From assembly GCA_008933675.1 (NCBI GenBank), contig WBUO01000006.1, positions 1 to 50,657 on the forward strand: a DNA stretch of 50,657 nucleotides. Direction: 5' to 3'. Under the pieces are notes generated by a model. That model had not been told where the DNA came from and searched no databases. It worked only from the letters and a program-made list of their open reading frames with translations. Below, piece after piece: positions 33,664 through 44,135 of the stretch (its first letter is position 1; each line of letters starts with the position of its first letter). Source of the DNA: Dechloromonas sp. Lineage in GTDB: Bacteria; Pseudomonadota; Gammaproteobacteria; Burkholderiales; Rhodocyclaceae. Made by a program: the position numbers and the translations under genes.

Positions 33664-35157
33664 ATGGCCCTGGCCATCGCTCACAGCCGCGGGCTGGATG
33701 GCCTGAACGCGCCGCCGGTCACGGTCGAGGTCCATCTCGCCAGCGGCCTGCCCAGCTTCACGCTGGTCGGCCTGCCCGACACCGAAGTCAAGGAAGCGCG
33801 CGACCGGGTGCGGGCGGCAATCATCAATTCCGGTTTCGAATTCCCCAGCAAACGCATCACCGTCAATCTGGCACCGGCCGACCTGCCGAAGGAGTCCGGA
33901 CGTTTCGACCTGCCGATCGCCCTCGGCATCCTTGCCGCCAGCGGCCAGGTACCGGGCAAGGCGCTGGCTGAACACGAATTCGCCGGCGAACTGTCGCTGT
34001 CCGGCGAACTACGCCCGGTGCGCGGCGCCTTGGCCATGGCCCTGCAGACCGCCGGCTGCGGCAAAACCTTCATCCTGCCGGCAGTGAGTGCCACTGAAGC
34101 AGCCCTGACCGCTACCGGCAACATTCTCTCGGCGAACTCGCTGCTCGCCGTCTGCGCCCATCTGGCCGGTCGCGAAGCGCTACCCATGGCCGTCGCCGCG
34201 GCCAGCGATACAGCACCGCTGCAGCCCGACCTGGCCGAGGTCCGAGGTCAGGCACAAGCCAAGCGGGCGCTGGAAATCGCTGCGGCCGGCAATCATTCGC
34301 TGCTGATGGTCGGCCCGCCAGGCTCCGGCAAGTCGATGCTGGCGGCCCGCCTGCCCGGCCTGATGCCCGATCTGGATCACGACGAGGCCCGGGCTTCCGC
34401 CGCCGTGCTGTCGCTGGTCAGCCAGTTCCGCCCGGAGTGCTTCGGGCGTCGCCCCTATCGGCAGCCACACCATACGGCGTCGGCGGTCGCCATGGTCGGT
34501 GGCGGCAATCCGCCGCGCCCCGGCGAGATCAGCCTGGCACATCAAGGCATCCTGTTTCTCGACGAACTGCCGGAGTTCGATCGCAAGGTACTGGAAACGC
34601 TGCGCGAACCGCTCGAAACCGGCAGGATTCACATCGCCCGGGCAGCCCGCCAGGCGGAATTTCCGGCCGAGTTCCAGCTGATCGCGGCGATGAATCCCTG
34701 CCCTTGCGGCCATCACGGAGCAACGACCGGCAAATGCCGGTGCACGCCGGACCAGATTGCCCGCTACCGCGGCAAACTCTCCGGTCCCTTCCTCGATCGC
34801 ATCGACATGCTGATCGAAGTACCCGGCTTGCCGGCCGAGGCCTTGCTCGGCAAGCCCGAGGGCGAAACATCGGCCGACGTCAGGGTCCGCGTCGGTGCTG
34901 CGCGCGGCCGCCAGCTGGCCCGTCAGAAGAAGACCAACGCCCGCCTGTCGACGGCCGAGGTCGACGCCTGCTGCACGCCCGACGAGGCCGGCAGCCGCCT
35001 GCTCAAGCAGGCGAGCAGCAGCCTCGACCTGTCGGCCCGGGCCTGGCATCGAATCCTGCGCGTCGCCCGAACCATTGCCGATCTGGCCGGTAGCGACACC
35101 GTGCGCGCCCCCCACGTCGCGGAAGCCATCCAGTACCGGCGTTTCTCCCGTGGCTGA
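33664..35157 (+). CDS. yifB: YifB/ComM-family AAA+ ATPase (Mg chelatase-like)
   Basis: Protein of 497 aa with an N-terminal Lon-protease-like fold (ALAIAHSRGLDGLNAPPVTVEVHL) and a central AAA+ domain. Walker A is GPPGSGKS (217-224) and the Walker B region is LFLDELPEFDR; a zinc-like PCPCGHHG cluster follows. ComM in naturally competent bacteria is a branch-migration helicase for integrating transforming DNA. Competence genes are not in the window. It overlaps the Bcr/CflA transporter gene by eight bases. Confidence 0.93.
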   Translation: MALAIAHSRGLDGLNAPPVTVEVHLASGLPSFTLVGLPDTEVKEARDRVRAAIINSGFEFPSKRITVNLAPADLPKESGRFDLPIALGILAASGQVPGKALAEHEFAGELSLSGELRPVRGALAMALQTAGCGKTFILPAVSATEAALTATGNILSANSLLAVCAHLAGREALPMAVAAASDTAPLQPDLAEVRGQAQAKRALEIAAAGNHSLLMVGPPGSGKSMLAARLPGLMPDLDHDEARASAAVLSLVSQFRPECFGRRPYRQPHHTASAVAMVGGGNPPRPGEISLAHQGILFLDELPEFDRKVLETLREPLETGRIHIARAARQAEFPAEFQLIAAMNPCPCGHHGATTGKCRCTPDQIARYRGKLSGPFLDRIDMLIEVPGLPAEALLGKPEGETSADVRVRVGAARGRQLARQKKTNARLSTAEVDACCTPDEAGSRLLKQASSSLDLSARAWHRILRVARTIADLAGSDTVRAPHVAEAIQYRRFSRG

Positions 35158-36355
35158 GCCGGGAAAGACGGCCAGCACCCGTGGCATAGCGCTGCTGCTG
35201 GCCTCGCTGTCGGCGCTCGGGCCGTTCTCGATCGACACCTACCTGCCATCCTTCCACGACATCGCCGACAAACTCGGCGCCAGTCAGCTGGAAGTCCAGC
35301 AAACGCTCTCCATCTACCTGCTCTCCTTTGCGGTGATGACCTTGTGGCACGGCGCGATCGCCGACCGCTTCGGCCGCCGCCGCGTCATCCTCGCCGCCCT
35401 TGCCTTGTTCGGGCTGGCCTCGGCCGGCTGCACACTGGCCACCAGCATCGAGCAGCTCTGGATATGGCGGGCCATGCAGGGCATCACCGCCGGGGCCGGC
35501 ATCGTCATCAGCCGGGCCATCGTCCGCGACCTGTTCGACGGTGCCGCCGCGCAGCGCCTGATGTCGCAGATCACCATGATGTTCGCCCTGGCCCCCGCCG
35601 TGGCGCCGGTCATCGGCGGCTGGCTGCAGACCCTCTTCGGCTGGCGCATGGTCTTCGCCTTTCTGGTGGTGATGACGGGGCTGCTGTGGCTGGCCTGCTG
35701 GAAACTGCTACCGGAAACGCTGCCGGTGGAGAGGCGGCAGTCGCTGCGCCCCGCCTATCTGGGCAGGACCTACTGGCGGGTACTGACGTCGCCGGCCTTC
35801 CTCTTCGCCTGCGCCGCCCTGTCGCTGAATTTTGCCGGTTTCTTCATCTACGTGCTGTCGGCACCGGTTTTCCTGATGACCCACCTGGGCCTGCCGGAAA
35901 CCGCCTTTCTCTGGCTGTTCGGCCCGGCCATGGGCGGCCTGCTCAACGGCTCCTGGCTATCCGGCCGCCTCGCCGGGAAGCTCTCGCTGAGCCGGACCAT
36001 CGCCCTCGGCTACGCGGTGATGATCGCCGCCGCCGCCCTCAACATTGCCCTGAACCTGACCCTGCCGCCCGGCCTGCCGTGGAGCGTGCTGCCATTGTTC
36101 GTGTACACCACCGGCATGGCCCTGGCCATGCCCTGCCTGACCATCCTGGCGCTTGATCCCTTCCCGGAGCAGCGCGGCCTCGCCGCTTCCTGCCAGACCT
36201 TCCTGCAGTCCGGCTTCAACAGCCTGGCTGCTGCGCTGATCGCACCGGCGCTCTGGGCGTCGACACTCAGCCTCGCCCTCGGAATGGCGGGCCTGATGCT
36301 GATTGGCGGTCTGGCCGCCCTCGCCCACCAGAAATCAAGATTGCTGCCAGGGTAG
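35150..36355 (+). CDS. Bcr/CflA-type MFS drug transporter
   Basis: Membrane protein of 401 aa with 12 hydrophobic segments. GPFSIDTYLPSF in TM1 is the DHA1 Bcr/CflA block, DRFGRRRVIL is MFS motif A, and RAMQGITAGAGIVISRAIVRDLF is motif C-like region with the family Arg. Such transporters export bicyclomycin, chloramphenicol, sulfonamides or small peptides. GTG 35150 is inside the yifB stop region (overlap of eight). Its end overlaps the convergent rhodanese gene by 21 bases. Confidence 0.92.
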   Translation: MAEPGKTASTRGIALLLASLSALGPFSIDTYLPSFHDIADKLGASQLEVQQTLSIYLLSFAVMTLWHGAIADRFGRRRVILAALALFGLASAGCTLATSIEQLWIWRAMQGITAGAGIVISRAIVRDLFDGAAAQRLMSQITMMFALAPAVAPVIGGWLQTLFGWRMVFAFLVVMTGLLWLACWKLLPETLPVERRQSLRPAYLGRTYWRVLTSPAFLFACAALSLNFAGFFIYVLSAPVFLMTHLGLPETAFLWLFGPAMGGLLNGSWLSGRLAGKLSLSRTIALGYAVMIAAAALNIALNLTLPPGLPWSVLPLFVYTTGMALAMPCLTILALDPFPEQRGLAASCQTFLQSGFNSLAAALIAPALWASTLSLALGMAGLMLIGGLAALAHQKSRLLPG

Positions 36356-36727
36356 ACCGCGGAAGCGCCAGCCGCCCAGGGTGCCGCGATGGTAATCGTC
36401 ATCGAGCGGCCCCTCGAAACCTTCGAGGATGTTGGTGACGTCCCTGAAGCCGGCAGCCTCAAGCGCCTCGCCGGCGTAGACCGAACGATGACCACTGCGA
36501 CAGATCAGCAATACCGGCCGCTCGAGATCGCCCCCGACCATCCGCCGCACCTTGTCGGCAAACAGCGGATCGATATCCCAGTCCGGCGCCTCCTGCCAGG
36601 CGACATGTTCGGCACCGACCGGGTGACCGACGTACATGTGCTCGATCTCCGTCCGGCAATCGACGAGCACGGCCCGCGGATTTTCTTGCAGGAAGGCGTG
36701 AGCGGCGACGGGATCGAGATGGCGCAT
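36335..36727 (-). CDS. Rhodanese-like sulfurtransferase
   Basis: Single-domain rhodanese of 130 aa. The active-site loop is CRSGHRS, with Cys as persulfide carrier and a six-residue loop typical for sulfur transfer. VLVDCRTEIEHMYVGHPVGAEHV is the N-terminal conserved block. Soluble, no signal peptide; it likely shuttles sulfane sulfur in the cytoplasm. Its ATG (36727) is divergent from the lipoprotein gene, 130 bases apart. Confidence 0.92.
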   Translation of the reverse strand: MRHLDPVAAHAFLQENPRAVLVDCRTEIEHMYVGHPVGAEHVAWQEAPDWDIDPLFADKVRRMVGGDLERPVLLICRSGHRSVYAGEALEAAGFRDVTNILEGFEGPLDDDYHRGTLGGWRFRGLPWQQS

Positions 36728-36857
36728 GGCAGGTCCGTGAATTAGCGGTTCCCGATATTATGGAAGCAAGCCGGGGCCGGCGGCAAACGGCGGCACCAGC
36801 CCGGCCCATGTCCATTGCAACTGCCGTTGTAATATCCCCCGAGACAAGGAGCACACC

Positions 36858-37352
36858 ATGACCAGGAGCGGTTTCTTCGCCACGCTCGCCACCGCCGTCG
36901 CCTCGGCGCTGCTGCCGGCCTGCGATGTGTTCAACCTGCCACAGATCAGGCCAGGCGTGACGACGGCCGCGGAAGTACTCGAACGCATGGGTGAACCCGG
37001 CTACCGGCACGGCAACGACGACGGCACGGTCACCTGGGAATACAGCCGGCAGCCGGCCGGCGTGCATTGCTACATGATCAGCTTCGATCGCCAGCTGGTG
37101 GTCAGCCGCCTGGAACAGGTATTGGCTCCCGACTACTACCGCCGTGTCCATCCCGGCATGAGTCGGAACGAGATCCGCCGCCTGCTGGGCGCCCCGGGCT
37201 CGCGAATGGTGTTCGACAATCTGTGGGAGGAGATATGGGAATGGCGCATCGCAGGCACGATACCGACCGAGGAAACCTATTTCATGGTGCATTTCGACAC
37301 TACGCACGGGGCAGTCGTCAAATCCTCGCAACGAATACAACCGAAAGGCTAG
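36858..37352 (+). CDS. Lipoprotein with BamE/SmpA-like domain
   Basis: Exported lipoprotein of 164 aa. The signal peptide ends in lipobox LLPAC, so Cys22 should be lipidated. Two related motifs, IRPGVTTAAEVLERMGEPG and VHPGMSRNEIRRLLGAPG, resemble the helix-turn-helix of SmpA/OmlA/BamE; each begins a half of the protein, suggesting a tandem repeat of the fold. Unlike BamE it is longer, and an outer-membrane assembly role is only inferred. A GGAG-like ribosome site (AGGAGC) is seen before ATG. It lies just upstream of the SAH riboswitch. Confidence 0.82.
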   Translation: MTRSGFFATLATAVASALLPACDVFNLPQIRPGVTTAAEVLERMGEPGYRHGNDDGTVTWEYSRQPAGVHCYMISFDRQLVVSRLEQVLAPDYYRRVHPGMSRNEIRRLLGAPGSRMVFDNLWEEIWEWRIAGTIPTEETYFMVHFDTTHGAVVKSSQRIQPKG

Positions 37353-37403
37353 CCAAATCAATATCCTTGGCAGTATCCGGCGCGGCCGGTAAACTGGCGC
37401 CTC

Positions 37404-37472
37404 TGCCGAGGAGCGCTGCGACCCCGTAACAATGACCGGGGCCAGGCTCGGCAACGATCAACGGCGCTCGCA
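37404..37472 (+). promoter_or_regulatory. S-adenosylhomocysteine (SAH) riboswitch upstream of metH
   Basis: TGCCGAG (37404-37410) pairs with CTCGGCA (37447-37453), enclosing the conserved GAGCGCTGCGACCC. Downstream CGGCGCTC (37462-37469) pairs back with GAGCGC to form the pseudoknot. The order and sequence of these blocks match the SAH riboswitch class. It should turn on methionine synthase when SAH, a methylation by-product, accumulates. Confidence 0.93.
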
Positions 37473-37511
37473 AACCCTGTTTCCCGCCGGTTTGCAGCGC
37501 CGTTCGCTTTT
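37460..37511 (+). terminator. Intrinsic terminator as expression platform of the SAH riboswitch
   Basis: AACGGCGCTCGCAAACC (37460-37476) pairs with GGTTTGCAGCGCCGTT (37489-37504), allowing a one-base bulge, followed by CGCTTTT. Its left arm includes the CGGCGCTC needed by the aptamer pseudoknot, so aptamer and terminator cannot both form. SAH binding would therefore favour read-through into metH. The T run is short (four), which makes it a modest terminator. Confidence 0.75.
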
Positions 37512-37549
37512 GGCGGCGTCACCGGTACTTTGCTTTGCCGAGGTAATCC

Positions 37550-40500
37550 ATGATCCAGCCCGACCGTACTGCCGAACTACACGCCCTGCTCGAACAACGC
37601 CTGCTCGTCCTCGACGGCGCCATGGGCACGATGATCCAGCGCCACGGCCTGCAGGAGAAGGACTACCGCGGCGAGCGCTTCAAGGATCACCCGCACGACC
37701 TCAAGGGCAACAACGACCTGCTGGTGTTGACCCGCCCCGACATCATCGGCGGCATCCACCGCGAGTACCTGGCAGCCGGCGCCGACCTGATCGAGACCTG
37801 CACCTTCAACTCGACCGCCGTCTCGCAGGCCGACTACAACCTGACCGAGATCGTCTACGAACTGAACTTCGAAGGCGCCGCACTGGCCCGCCGCCTGTGC
37901 GACGAATTCACCGCGCAGAACCCGGCCAAGCCGCGCTTCGTCGCCGGCGTCCTCGGCCCGACCTCGCGCACTGCGTCGATCTCGCCCGACGTCAACGACC
38001 CCGGCTACCGCAACGTCACTTTCGACGAACTGGTCGCCAACTATGTCGAAGCGACCACCGGCCTGATCGAGGGCGGCGCCGACATCCTGCTCGTCGAAAC
38101 CGTCTTCGACACGCTCAACGCCAAGGCCGCGCTGTTCGCCATCGAGAAGTACTTCGACCTCGCCGGCCGCCGCTGGCCGGTGATGATCTCGGGCACGATC
38201 ACCGACGCTTCCGGGCGCACGCTGTCGGGGCAGACCGCCGAGGCCTTCTGGAACTCGCTGCGCCACGTCCAGCCGCTCTCCTTCGGCCTCAACTGCGCGC
38301 TCGGCGCCAGCGAGTTGCGCCAGTACGTCGAGGAACTGTCGCGCGTCTGCGACTGCTACGTCTCGGCCCACCCGAACGCCGGCCTGCCCAATGCCTTCGG
38401 CGGCTACGACGAAACCCCGGAACAGCTGGCCGACGAGATCGCCGGCTGGGCCGAGCGCGGCATCGTCAACATCGTCGGCGGCTGCTGCGGCACCTCGCCC
38501 GACCACATCCGCGCCATCGCCGAACGGGTGGCGGCGCTCACCCCGCGCCAGAAACCGGTCATCGCACCGGCACTGCGCCTGTCCGGGCTGGAAGCCTTCA
38601 ACGTCACCGCCGACTCGCTTTACGTCAACGTCGGCGAGCGCACCAACGTCACCGGTTCGCGCGCCTTCGCGCGGATGATCCTCGAAGGCCGCTTCGACGA
38701 CGCGCTGGCCGTTGCCCGCCAGCAGGTGGAGAACGGCGCGCAGGTGATCGACATCAACATGGACGAGGCGATGCTCGATTCGCTCGCCGCGATGGACAAG
38801 TTCCTCAAGCTGATCGCCTCGGAACCGGACATCTCGCGCGTGCCGATCATGATCGACTCGTCGAAGTGGGAAGTCATCGAGGCCGGCCTCAAGTGCATCC
38901 AAGGCAAGGGCATCGTCAATTCGATCTCGATGAAGGAAGGCGAAGCCAAGTTCCTGGAACAGGCCAAACTGGCCCGCCGCTACGGCGCCGCGGTGATCGT
39001 CATGGCCTTCGACGAAAAAGGTCAGGCCGACACCTACGAACGCAAGATCGAGATTTGCGGCAAGGCCTACGAACTGCTCACCGGCATGGGTTTCCCGGCC
39101 GAAGACATCATCTTCGACCCGAACATTTTCGCCATCGCCACCGGCATCCCGGAACACGACAACTACGCTGTCGATTTCATCGAGTCGGTGCGCTGGATCA
39201 AGGAAAACCTGCCGCACGCCCACATTTCCGGCGGCGTTTCCAACGTGTCGTTCAGCTTCCGCGGCAACGACCCGGTGCGCGAGGCGATCCACACCGTCTT
39301 CCTCTACCACGCCATTAAAAACGGCATGACCATGGGCATCGTCAACGCCGGCATGCTCGGCGTGTACGACGACCTGGAGCCGGAGCTGCGCGCCAAGGTC
39401 GAGGACGTGGTTTTGAACAAGAACCCCGGCGCTGGCGAGGCGCTGGTCGATTTCGCGCAGACGGTCAAGGAAGGCAAGGCCAAGGACGCCGGCCCCGATC
39501 TCTCCTGGCGCGAGCAGTCGGTCGAGAAGCGCCTGGAACACGCGCTGATCAAGGGCATCACCGATTTCGTCGTGGCCGATACCGAGGAAGTCCGCGTCAA
39601 GCTGGAAAGCGAAGGCAAGCCGCCGCTGGCGGTCATCGAAGGCCCGCTGATGAGCGGCATGAACGTCGTCGGCGACCTGTTCGGCGCCGGCAAGATGTTC
39701 CTGCCGCAAGTCGTCAAGTCGGCGCGCGTCATGAAGCAGGCGGTCGCCCACCTGCTGCCCTACATCGAAGCCGAAAAGGCCCGTACCGGCCTCGGCTCCA
39801 AGGGCAAGATCCTGATGGCGACGGTCAAGGGCGACGTACACGACATCGGCAAGAACATCGTCGGCGTCGTGCTCGGCTGCAACGGCTACGACGTCATCGA
39901 CCTCGGCGTCATGGTGCCTTGCGACAACATCCTCAAGGCGGCGCTTGAGCACAAGGTGGACATCATCGGCCTCTCGGGCCTGATCACCCCGTCGCTGGAA
40001 GAAATGGCGCACGTCGCCGGCGAGATGAAACGCCTCGGCATGAACCAGCCGCTGCTGATCGGCGGTGCGACGACCAGCCGTGCCCACACCGCGATCAAGA
40101 TCGCCACCAACACCGACAGCCCGGTGGTCTACGTGCCGGACGCGTCGCGCGCCGTCGGCGTCGCCACCAAGCTGCTGTCGACCGACCAGAAGGCCGGCTA
40201 CGTCGCCGAAATCGCCGCCGAATACGAAACCGTGCGCGCCGAACACGCCGGCCGCAAGGGCGCCACGCTGGTTTCGCTGGAAGAAGCCCGCGCCAATCGT
40301 TTCACGTGGAACGAAGCGCACACGCCGACCGTTCCCCGGCAGATCGGCCGGCAAGTGATCGACCTGGAACTGGAAGACATCGCGCTGCTGATCGACTGGT
40401 CTCCCTTCTTCCAGAGCTGGGACCTGGCCGGCCGCTACCCGGCCATTCTCGACAACGAGACGGTCGGTGAGACCGCCCGCCAACTGTTCGCTGACGCCAA

Positions 40501-41212
40501 GGCCATGCTGGCCCGCATCATCAGCGAAGACTGGCTGGCCGCCCGCGCGGTGTTCGGTCTCTACCCGGCAAGCAGCCACAATGAGGACATCATCGTCTAC
40601 AGCGACGAATCGCGAACCAGCGAACTGACCCGCTGGGTCGGCCTGCGGCAGCAGCACAAGCAGCCACAGGGCCGCAGCAACATGGCTCTCGCCGATTTCG
40701 TCGGGTCGCGCGACTATGTCGGCGCCTTCGCGGTCACGGCTGGACTCGGCATCGAATCGCGCATCGCCGAATTCGAAGAGGCCAACGACGACTACTCGGC
40801 GATCATGCTCAAGTCACTCGCCGACCGCCTGGCCGAAGCCGCCGCCGAATGGCTGCACCTGCAGGTACGCACGAACTTCTGGGGCTACGCGACCGACGAG
40901 TGCCTCGACAACGACGCACTGATCGCCGAGGCCTACACCGGCATCCGCCCGGCGCCCGGCTACCCGGCCTGCCCTGACCACACCGCCAAGCGCGAACTGT
41001 TCGCCCTGCTCGACGCCCCCGCCATCGGCATGAACCTTACCGAAGCCTGCGCCATGACCCCGGCAGCTGCCGTCTCCGGTTTCTTCATCGGACATCCGGC
41101 GGCAAAGTATTTCGCGATACCGAAGATCGGAAGGGATCAGCTGGAAGATTGGGCTGGGCGAAAGGGAATGAGCGTCAAGGAGGCGGAATACTGGTTGGCG
41201 CCTTTGCTGTAA
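37550..41212 (+). CDS. metH: Cobalamin-dependent methionine synthase
   Basis: Full-length MetH of 1220 aa. Domains in order: homocysteine-binding barrel (1-340, zinc Cys312-Cys313 in GGCCGTSP), methyltetrahydrofolate-binding barrel (about 355-640), cobalamin cap and Rossmann domain (about 650-880, with His764 in [11 protein letters not shown] as lower cobalt ligand), and AdoMet-binding reactivation domain (about 900-1220; [12 protein letters not shown]). It methylates homocysteine using methyl-THF, and depends on vitamin B12. The upstream SAH riboswitch governs it. The gene ends about 40 bases before the long repeat, whose hairpin could limit read-through. Confidence 0.97.
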   Translation: MIQPDRTAELHALLEQRLLVLDGAMGTMIQRHGLQEKDYRGERFKDHPHDLKGNNDLLVLTRPDIIGGIHREYLAAGADLIETCTFNSTAVSQADYNLTEIVYELNFEGAALARRLCDEFTAQNPAKPRFVAGVLGPTSRTASISPDVNDPGYRNVTFDELVANYVEATTGLIEGGADILLVETVFDTLNAKAALFAIEKYFDLAGRRWPVMISGTITDASGRTLSGQTAEAFWNSLRHVQPLSFGLNCALGASELRQYVEELSRVCDCYVSAHPNAGLPNAFGGYDETPEQLADEIAGWAERGIVNIVGGCCGTSPDHIRAIAERVAALTPRQKPVIAPALRLSGLEAFNVTADSLYVNVGERTNVTGSRAFARMILEGRFDDALAVARQQVENGAQVIDINMDEAMLDSLAAMDKFLKLIASEPDISRVPIMIDSSKWEVIEAGLKCIQGKGIVNSISMKEGEAKFLEQAKLARRYGAAVIVMAFDEKGQADTYERKIEICGKAYELLTGMGFPAEDIIFDPNIFAIATGIPEHDNYAVDFIESVRWIKENLPHAHISGGVSNVSFSFRGNDPVREAIHTVFLYHAIKNGMTMGIVNAGMLGVYDDLEPELRAKVEDVVLNKNPGAGEALVDFAQTVKEGKAKDAGPDLSWREQSVEKRLEHALIKGITDFVVADTEEVRVKLESEGKPPLAVIEGPLMSGMNVVGDLFGAGKMFLPQVVKSARVMKQAVAHLLPYIEAEKARTGLGSKGKILMATVKGDVHDIGKNIVGVVLGCNGYDVIDLGVMVPCDNILKAALEHKVDIIGLSGLITPSLEEMAHVAGEMKRLGMNQPLLIGGATTSRAHTAIKIATNTDSPVVYVPDASRAVGVATKLLSTDQKAGYVAEIAAEYETVRAEHAGRKGATLVSLEEARANRFTWNEAHTPTVPRQIGRQVIDLELEDIALLIDWSPFFQSWDLAGRYPAILDNETVGETARQLFADAKAMLARIISEDWLAARAVFGLYPASSHNEDIIVYSDESRTSELTRWVGLRQQHKQPQGRSNMALADFVGSRDYVGAFAVTAGLGIESRIAEFEEANDDYSAIMLKSLADRLAEAAAEWLHLQVRTNFWGYATDECLDNDALIAEAYTGIRPAPGYPACPDHTAKRELFALLDAPAIGMNLTEACAMTPAAAVSGFFIGHPAAKYFAIPKIGRDQLEDWAGRKGMSVKEAEYWLAPLL

Positions 41213-41229
41213 TTCGTTACAGAAGCGAC

Positions 41230-41663
41230 GGATTCCGCGCCTGACGCGCGGGCGTACTTTCTTCTTGTCTCGCCAAGAAGAAAGTAGCCAAAGAAGAAAG
41301 CGACCCTGGGTCGGCGCCCGCTGCGCGGGTCCCTTGCGCCACTCGGGTGTTCGGGCACCCCAAGAGTACTTCCTCGCGCTGCTTCGCATCGCTCAGGGCG
41401 CGGCTGGCTAAACTCGCCCTCGGCTCGGACAACGCTAGCCGACGGCCCCCGAACGCCCTGCGTTGCTCGGCACCTCCCAAGGGGCCCGGCACACCGTATG
41501 CAGCGGAGAGGACGGCGTTTTCAACCTTGGCCTGTCGGCTGCGACCCTGTTGGGCTCCCCATGTCGAGCGTCGAATAGCGCGGGAGAGTCGGCGCAGCCG
41601 ACCGCGTAGCCCTGAGGTGGCCCTTTCTTTGGCTACTTTCTTTCGGCTAAGCGAAAGAAAGTA
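41230..41663 (-). repeat. Long intergenic repeat, right copy (inverted relative to left)
   Basis: The 522 bases between metH and murB contain no gene but a repeat closely similar to 1-294 in inverted orientation. It is bounded by two perfect hairpins: TACTTTCTTCTTG / CAAGAAGAAAGTA (41255-41286) and TACTTTCTTTCG / CGAAAGAAAGTA (41634-41663). The outer ends TACTTTCTT and AAGAAAGTA are also mutually inverted repeats, so the element from 41255 to 41663 is 409 bases long with hairpin termini. An open frame of 163 codons on the minus strand (41217-41708) is a by-product. A MITE-like mobile element is plausible but unproven; no target-site duplication is evident. Confidence 0.8.
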
Positions 41664-41734
41664 CGCCCACCGGTCAACAGCGGAAAACAGTCTTTCCGTA
41701 ACCCACAAAACCAGAAATCAACGAAAATCCCCAC

Positions 41735-42742
41735 ATGCCCCGCAACATCGACCTCACCCCCTTCAACACGCTCGCCCTCCCCGGCCGCGCCGCCCGCTAC
41801 GAGCGAATCACCAGCCCGGCCCAGCTGGCCGCGATCACCACCACCGAAACAAAACGCTTCATCCTCGGCGGCGGCAGCAACCTGGTGCTCACCGGTGACG
41901 TCGACAGACTGGTGCTGCACATGGCCATCCCCGGCAAGCGCCTGCAGAAGGAAGACAACGAAGCCTGGTACATCGAGGCCGGAGCTGGCGAGAACTGGCA
42001 CGATTTCGTGCAATGGACGCTGGCCCAGGGCTGGCCCGGGCTGGAGAACCTGAGCCTGATCCCCGGCACCGTCGGGGCTGCACCGATCCAGAATATCGGT
42101 GCCTACGGCCTGGAGGTTGGTGAGCACTTCCACTCACTGCAAGCCTGGGATTTCGAGCATCGTGAGTTCGTCAGTTTCGACCGCGGAAGCTGCCGCTTCG
42201 GCTACCGCGACAGCCTGTTCAAACAGCAGGGCTGGCATCTGGACGGCCGGCTGGCGATCACGGCTGTCGTTTTCCGGCTGCCCAAGGCCTGGGTTGCCAA
42301 CACGCGCTATGCCGACGTCGCGCAGGAGTTGGCAGCCCGTGCCATCGCGACGCCGACGGCCTGCGACATCGCTGCCGCGATCATTGCCATCCGTCGGCGC
42401 AAGCTGCCCGATCCGGCGGTGACACCGAATGCCGGCAGCTTTTTTCACAACCCGGTGGTCAGCGCCGAACTCGCCGCTGTGCTGGCAGGGCACTATCCCG
42501 CCCTGCCGCGCTACCCGCAGCCGGATGGGCGGGTCAAGCTGGCGGCCGGCTGGCTGATCGAGCAGGCCGGCTGGAAGGGCAAGGCACTCGGGCCGGTCGG
42601 CATGTACGACAGACAGGCGCTGGTGTTGGTCAATCGCGGCGGGGCCAGCGGCGCCGACGTGCTGCGGACGATGGCCGCCGTGCAGGCCGATGTGCGCGAA
42701 AAGTTCGCCGTCGACCTCAGTCCCGAGCCGATTTTCCTGTAA
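41735..42742 (+). CDS. murB: UDP-N-acetylenolpyruvoylglucosamine reductase MurB
   Basis: Protein of 335 aa of the type I MurB class, FAD-dependent, completing UDP-MurNAc for peptidoglycan. [48 protein letters not shown] and [16 protein letters not shown] (catalytic Ser) are all present. No other mur gene is nearby. The start ATG 41735 lies 72 bases after the repeat hairpin, without an obvious ribosome site. Its end overlaps the convergent amidase gene by 26 bases. Confidence 0.96.
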   Translation: MPRNIDLTPFNTLALPGRAARYERITSPAQLAAITTTETKRFILGGGSNLVLTGDVDRLVLHMAIPGKRLQKEDNEAWYIEAGAGENWHDFVQWTLAQGWPGLENLSLIPGTVGAAPIQNIGAYGLEVGEHFHSLQAWDFEHREFVSFDRGSCRFGYRDSLFKQQGWHLDGRLAITAVVFRLPKAWVANTRYADVAQELAARAIATPTACDIAAAIIAIRRRKLPDPAVTPNAGSFFHNPVVSAELAAVLAGHYPALPRYPQPDGRVKLAAGWLIEQAGWKGKALGPVGMYDRQALVLVNRGGASGADVLRTMAAVQADVREKFAVDLSPEPIFL

Positions 42743-43424
42743 CGAACAGACAGGCGGCAATGCCTGTCGCCACGGCATCGGCCATGCGTGCCTGGCGTTG
42801 TCGATCGAGGAGTTCCAGCTCCTCATCCCGGTGCTTGATGACACCTGCTTCGAAGAGCACGGCCGGTAGCGTCGTCCGGTAGAGCACCACAAGGTTGTCG
42901 TAATACCACACGCCGTTTTCGGCATCGGCCGCCAGATGCTTTCGGCCATGCCAGGTGGACGGGACAAAGCCATTGCGCCGCAGCATGGCGCCGATTGTCG
43001 ATGCACACAGCAGACTGCTGCCGGGATCGGGATTCTGCGCCGAGACGAACAGGCCGAAACCGCGTTTGACCTCGGTGTAGCTCAGTTCGCGCCCCGCCCA
43101 GGTCCAGGATTGCAGATAAGCCGGACTCACCGAATCGTGATGGACGGAGAGAAAGAAATCGCTGCCGGCGGCTTGCCGCGGACGCTCATCCAGGCTGCCG
43201 ATATCGCCGGCGAAGTTGACGCGACGAACCGTAATCCGTCTTTCCTCCAGCGTCGTCGCCAGGATTCCGGCGAATTGCCGGTTGAATTCGAATTCGTTGC
43301 GCCCGCGGGCACTGATGGCACCGCCATCGACGAGACCATGGCCGACATCGACGGCGACCAGCGGTGAGGCATGCACTTGGGTGATGCCCAGCAAGGCGGA
43401 TATGGACAGGAACAGCTTCGACAT
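42717..43424 (-). CDS. N-acetylmuramoyl-L-alanine amidase (amidase_3)
   Basis: Exported amidase of 235 aa. Signal peptide [19 protein letters not shown] precedes a zinc amidase domain: [14 protein letters not shown] (His ligand), the Glu in [18 protein letters not shown] (His) and LFEAGVI (catalytic Glu). It cleaves the amide linking peptide stems to MurNAc during cell separation or wall turnover. No AMIN or LysM domain is attached. Start 43424 is chosen because the signal peptide begins there. Convergent overlap with murB. Confidence 0.9.
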   Translation of the reverse strand: MSKLFLSISALLGITQVHASPLVAVDVGHGLVDGGAISARGRNEFEFNRQFAGILATTLEERRITVRRVNFAGDIGSLDERPRQAAGSDFFLSVHHDSVSPAYLQSWTWAGRELSYTEVKRGFGLFVSAQNPDPGSSLLCASTIGAMLRRNGFVPSTWHGRKHLAADAENGVWYYDNLVVLYRTTLPAVLFEAGVIKHRDEELELLDRQRQARMADAVATGIAACLFVTGKSARD

Positions 43425-43556
43425 GCGCCGATTATCCCGGGAATTCGGTCGGGACGGCGAACGCGGCAACTGCCGAATGCGCTATAGTTTCCGGGCCGCC
43501 GGCCCGAGTGCCGAGCAAGTTCCCTGCACGACCGACAATCACGCGAACAGAAAATA

Positions 43557-44123
43557 ATGAATCCCGAAAATCCCCTGCGCGGTACCACCGCCCACCAGCC
43601 CGATCTCAACTGGAGCCAGGTTCGCGAAACGGTATTGCTGCTGGAACTGGCTGCCTTGCAGATCGAGGCGGCGATGAAGGACAGCAACGCCTCGGTGGAT
43701 GTATTGACGCACTCGTTCACGACGATGGCCGGCTACATGAAGACCATCTCCGACACTGTCCAGACCCTGCCCGACGATGACCGGACCGGCGCCGCCAAGC
43801 AGAACCTGGCCGGCGCCTCCGAGCATGTGGCCGGGATGGTTCATCAGGCCATCATCGCCTTCCAGTTCTACGACAAGCTGGTCCAGCGTCTCGCCCACGT
43901 CGGCCTCAGTCTGGGCGAACTGAGTGACCTGGTCGGCGATCAGGGGCGGCTTTACAACCCCGGCGAGTGGGTCGGCTTGCAGCAGCGCATCAAGAAGAAA
44001 TACAGCACCGTCGAGGAAGTCGCCATGTTCGAGGCCGTCATGCGGGGCATGCCGGTGCATGAGGCCATCGACAAGTTCATGGCCGAGATGAAGGACAAGA
44101 GCGACGACATCGAGCTCTTCTGA
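43557..44123 (+). CDS. CheZ-like protein
   Basis: All-helical protein of 188 aa. The segment HQAIIAFQFYDKLVQRLAHVG (96-116) resembles the active region of CheZ, with Asp106 and Gln110 in the D-x3-Q arrangement used by CheZ to dephosphorylate CheY. The extreme C-terminus is DDIELF, similar in style to CheZ's CheY-binding tail. No chemotaxis gene is nearby. By this reading it is a stand-alone phosphatase-like regulator of some response regulator; the resemblance is short and unverified. Confidence 0.6.
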   Translation: MNPENPLRGTTAHQPDLNWSQVRETVLLLELAALQIEAAMKDSNASVDVLTHSFTTMAGYMKTISDTVQTLPDDDRTGAAKQNLAGASEHVAGMVHQAIIAFQFYDKLVQRLAHVGLSLGELSDLVGDQGRLYNPGEWVGLQQRIKKKYSTVEEVAMFEAVMRGMPVHEAIDKFMAEMKDKSDDIELF

Positions 44124-44135
44124 GCCCGGCGTGGC

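Noticed and set aside
37577-40657. Very long minus-strand frame across metH
   Set aside because: Antisense shadow of metH caused by high GC and biased third codon positions; metH itself is beyond doubt.
41217-41708. 163-codon minus-strand frame in the right repeat
   Set aside because: Same repeat-derived frame as at the left edge; it spans the hairpin ends and reads as low-complexity Arg/Ala text.
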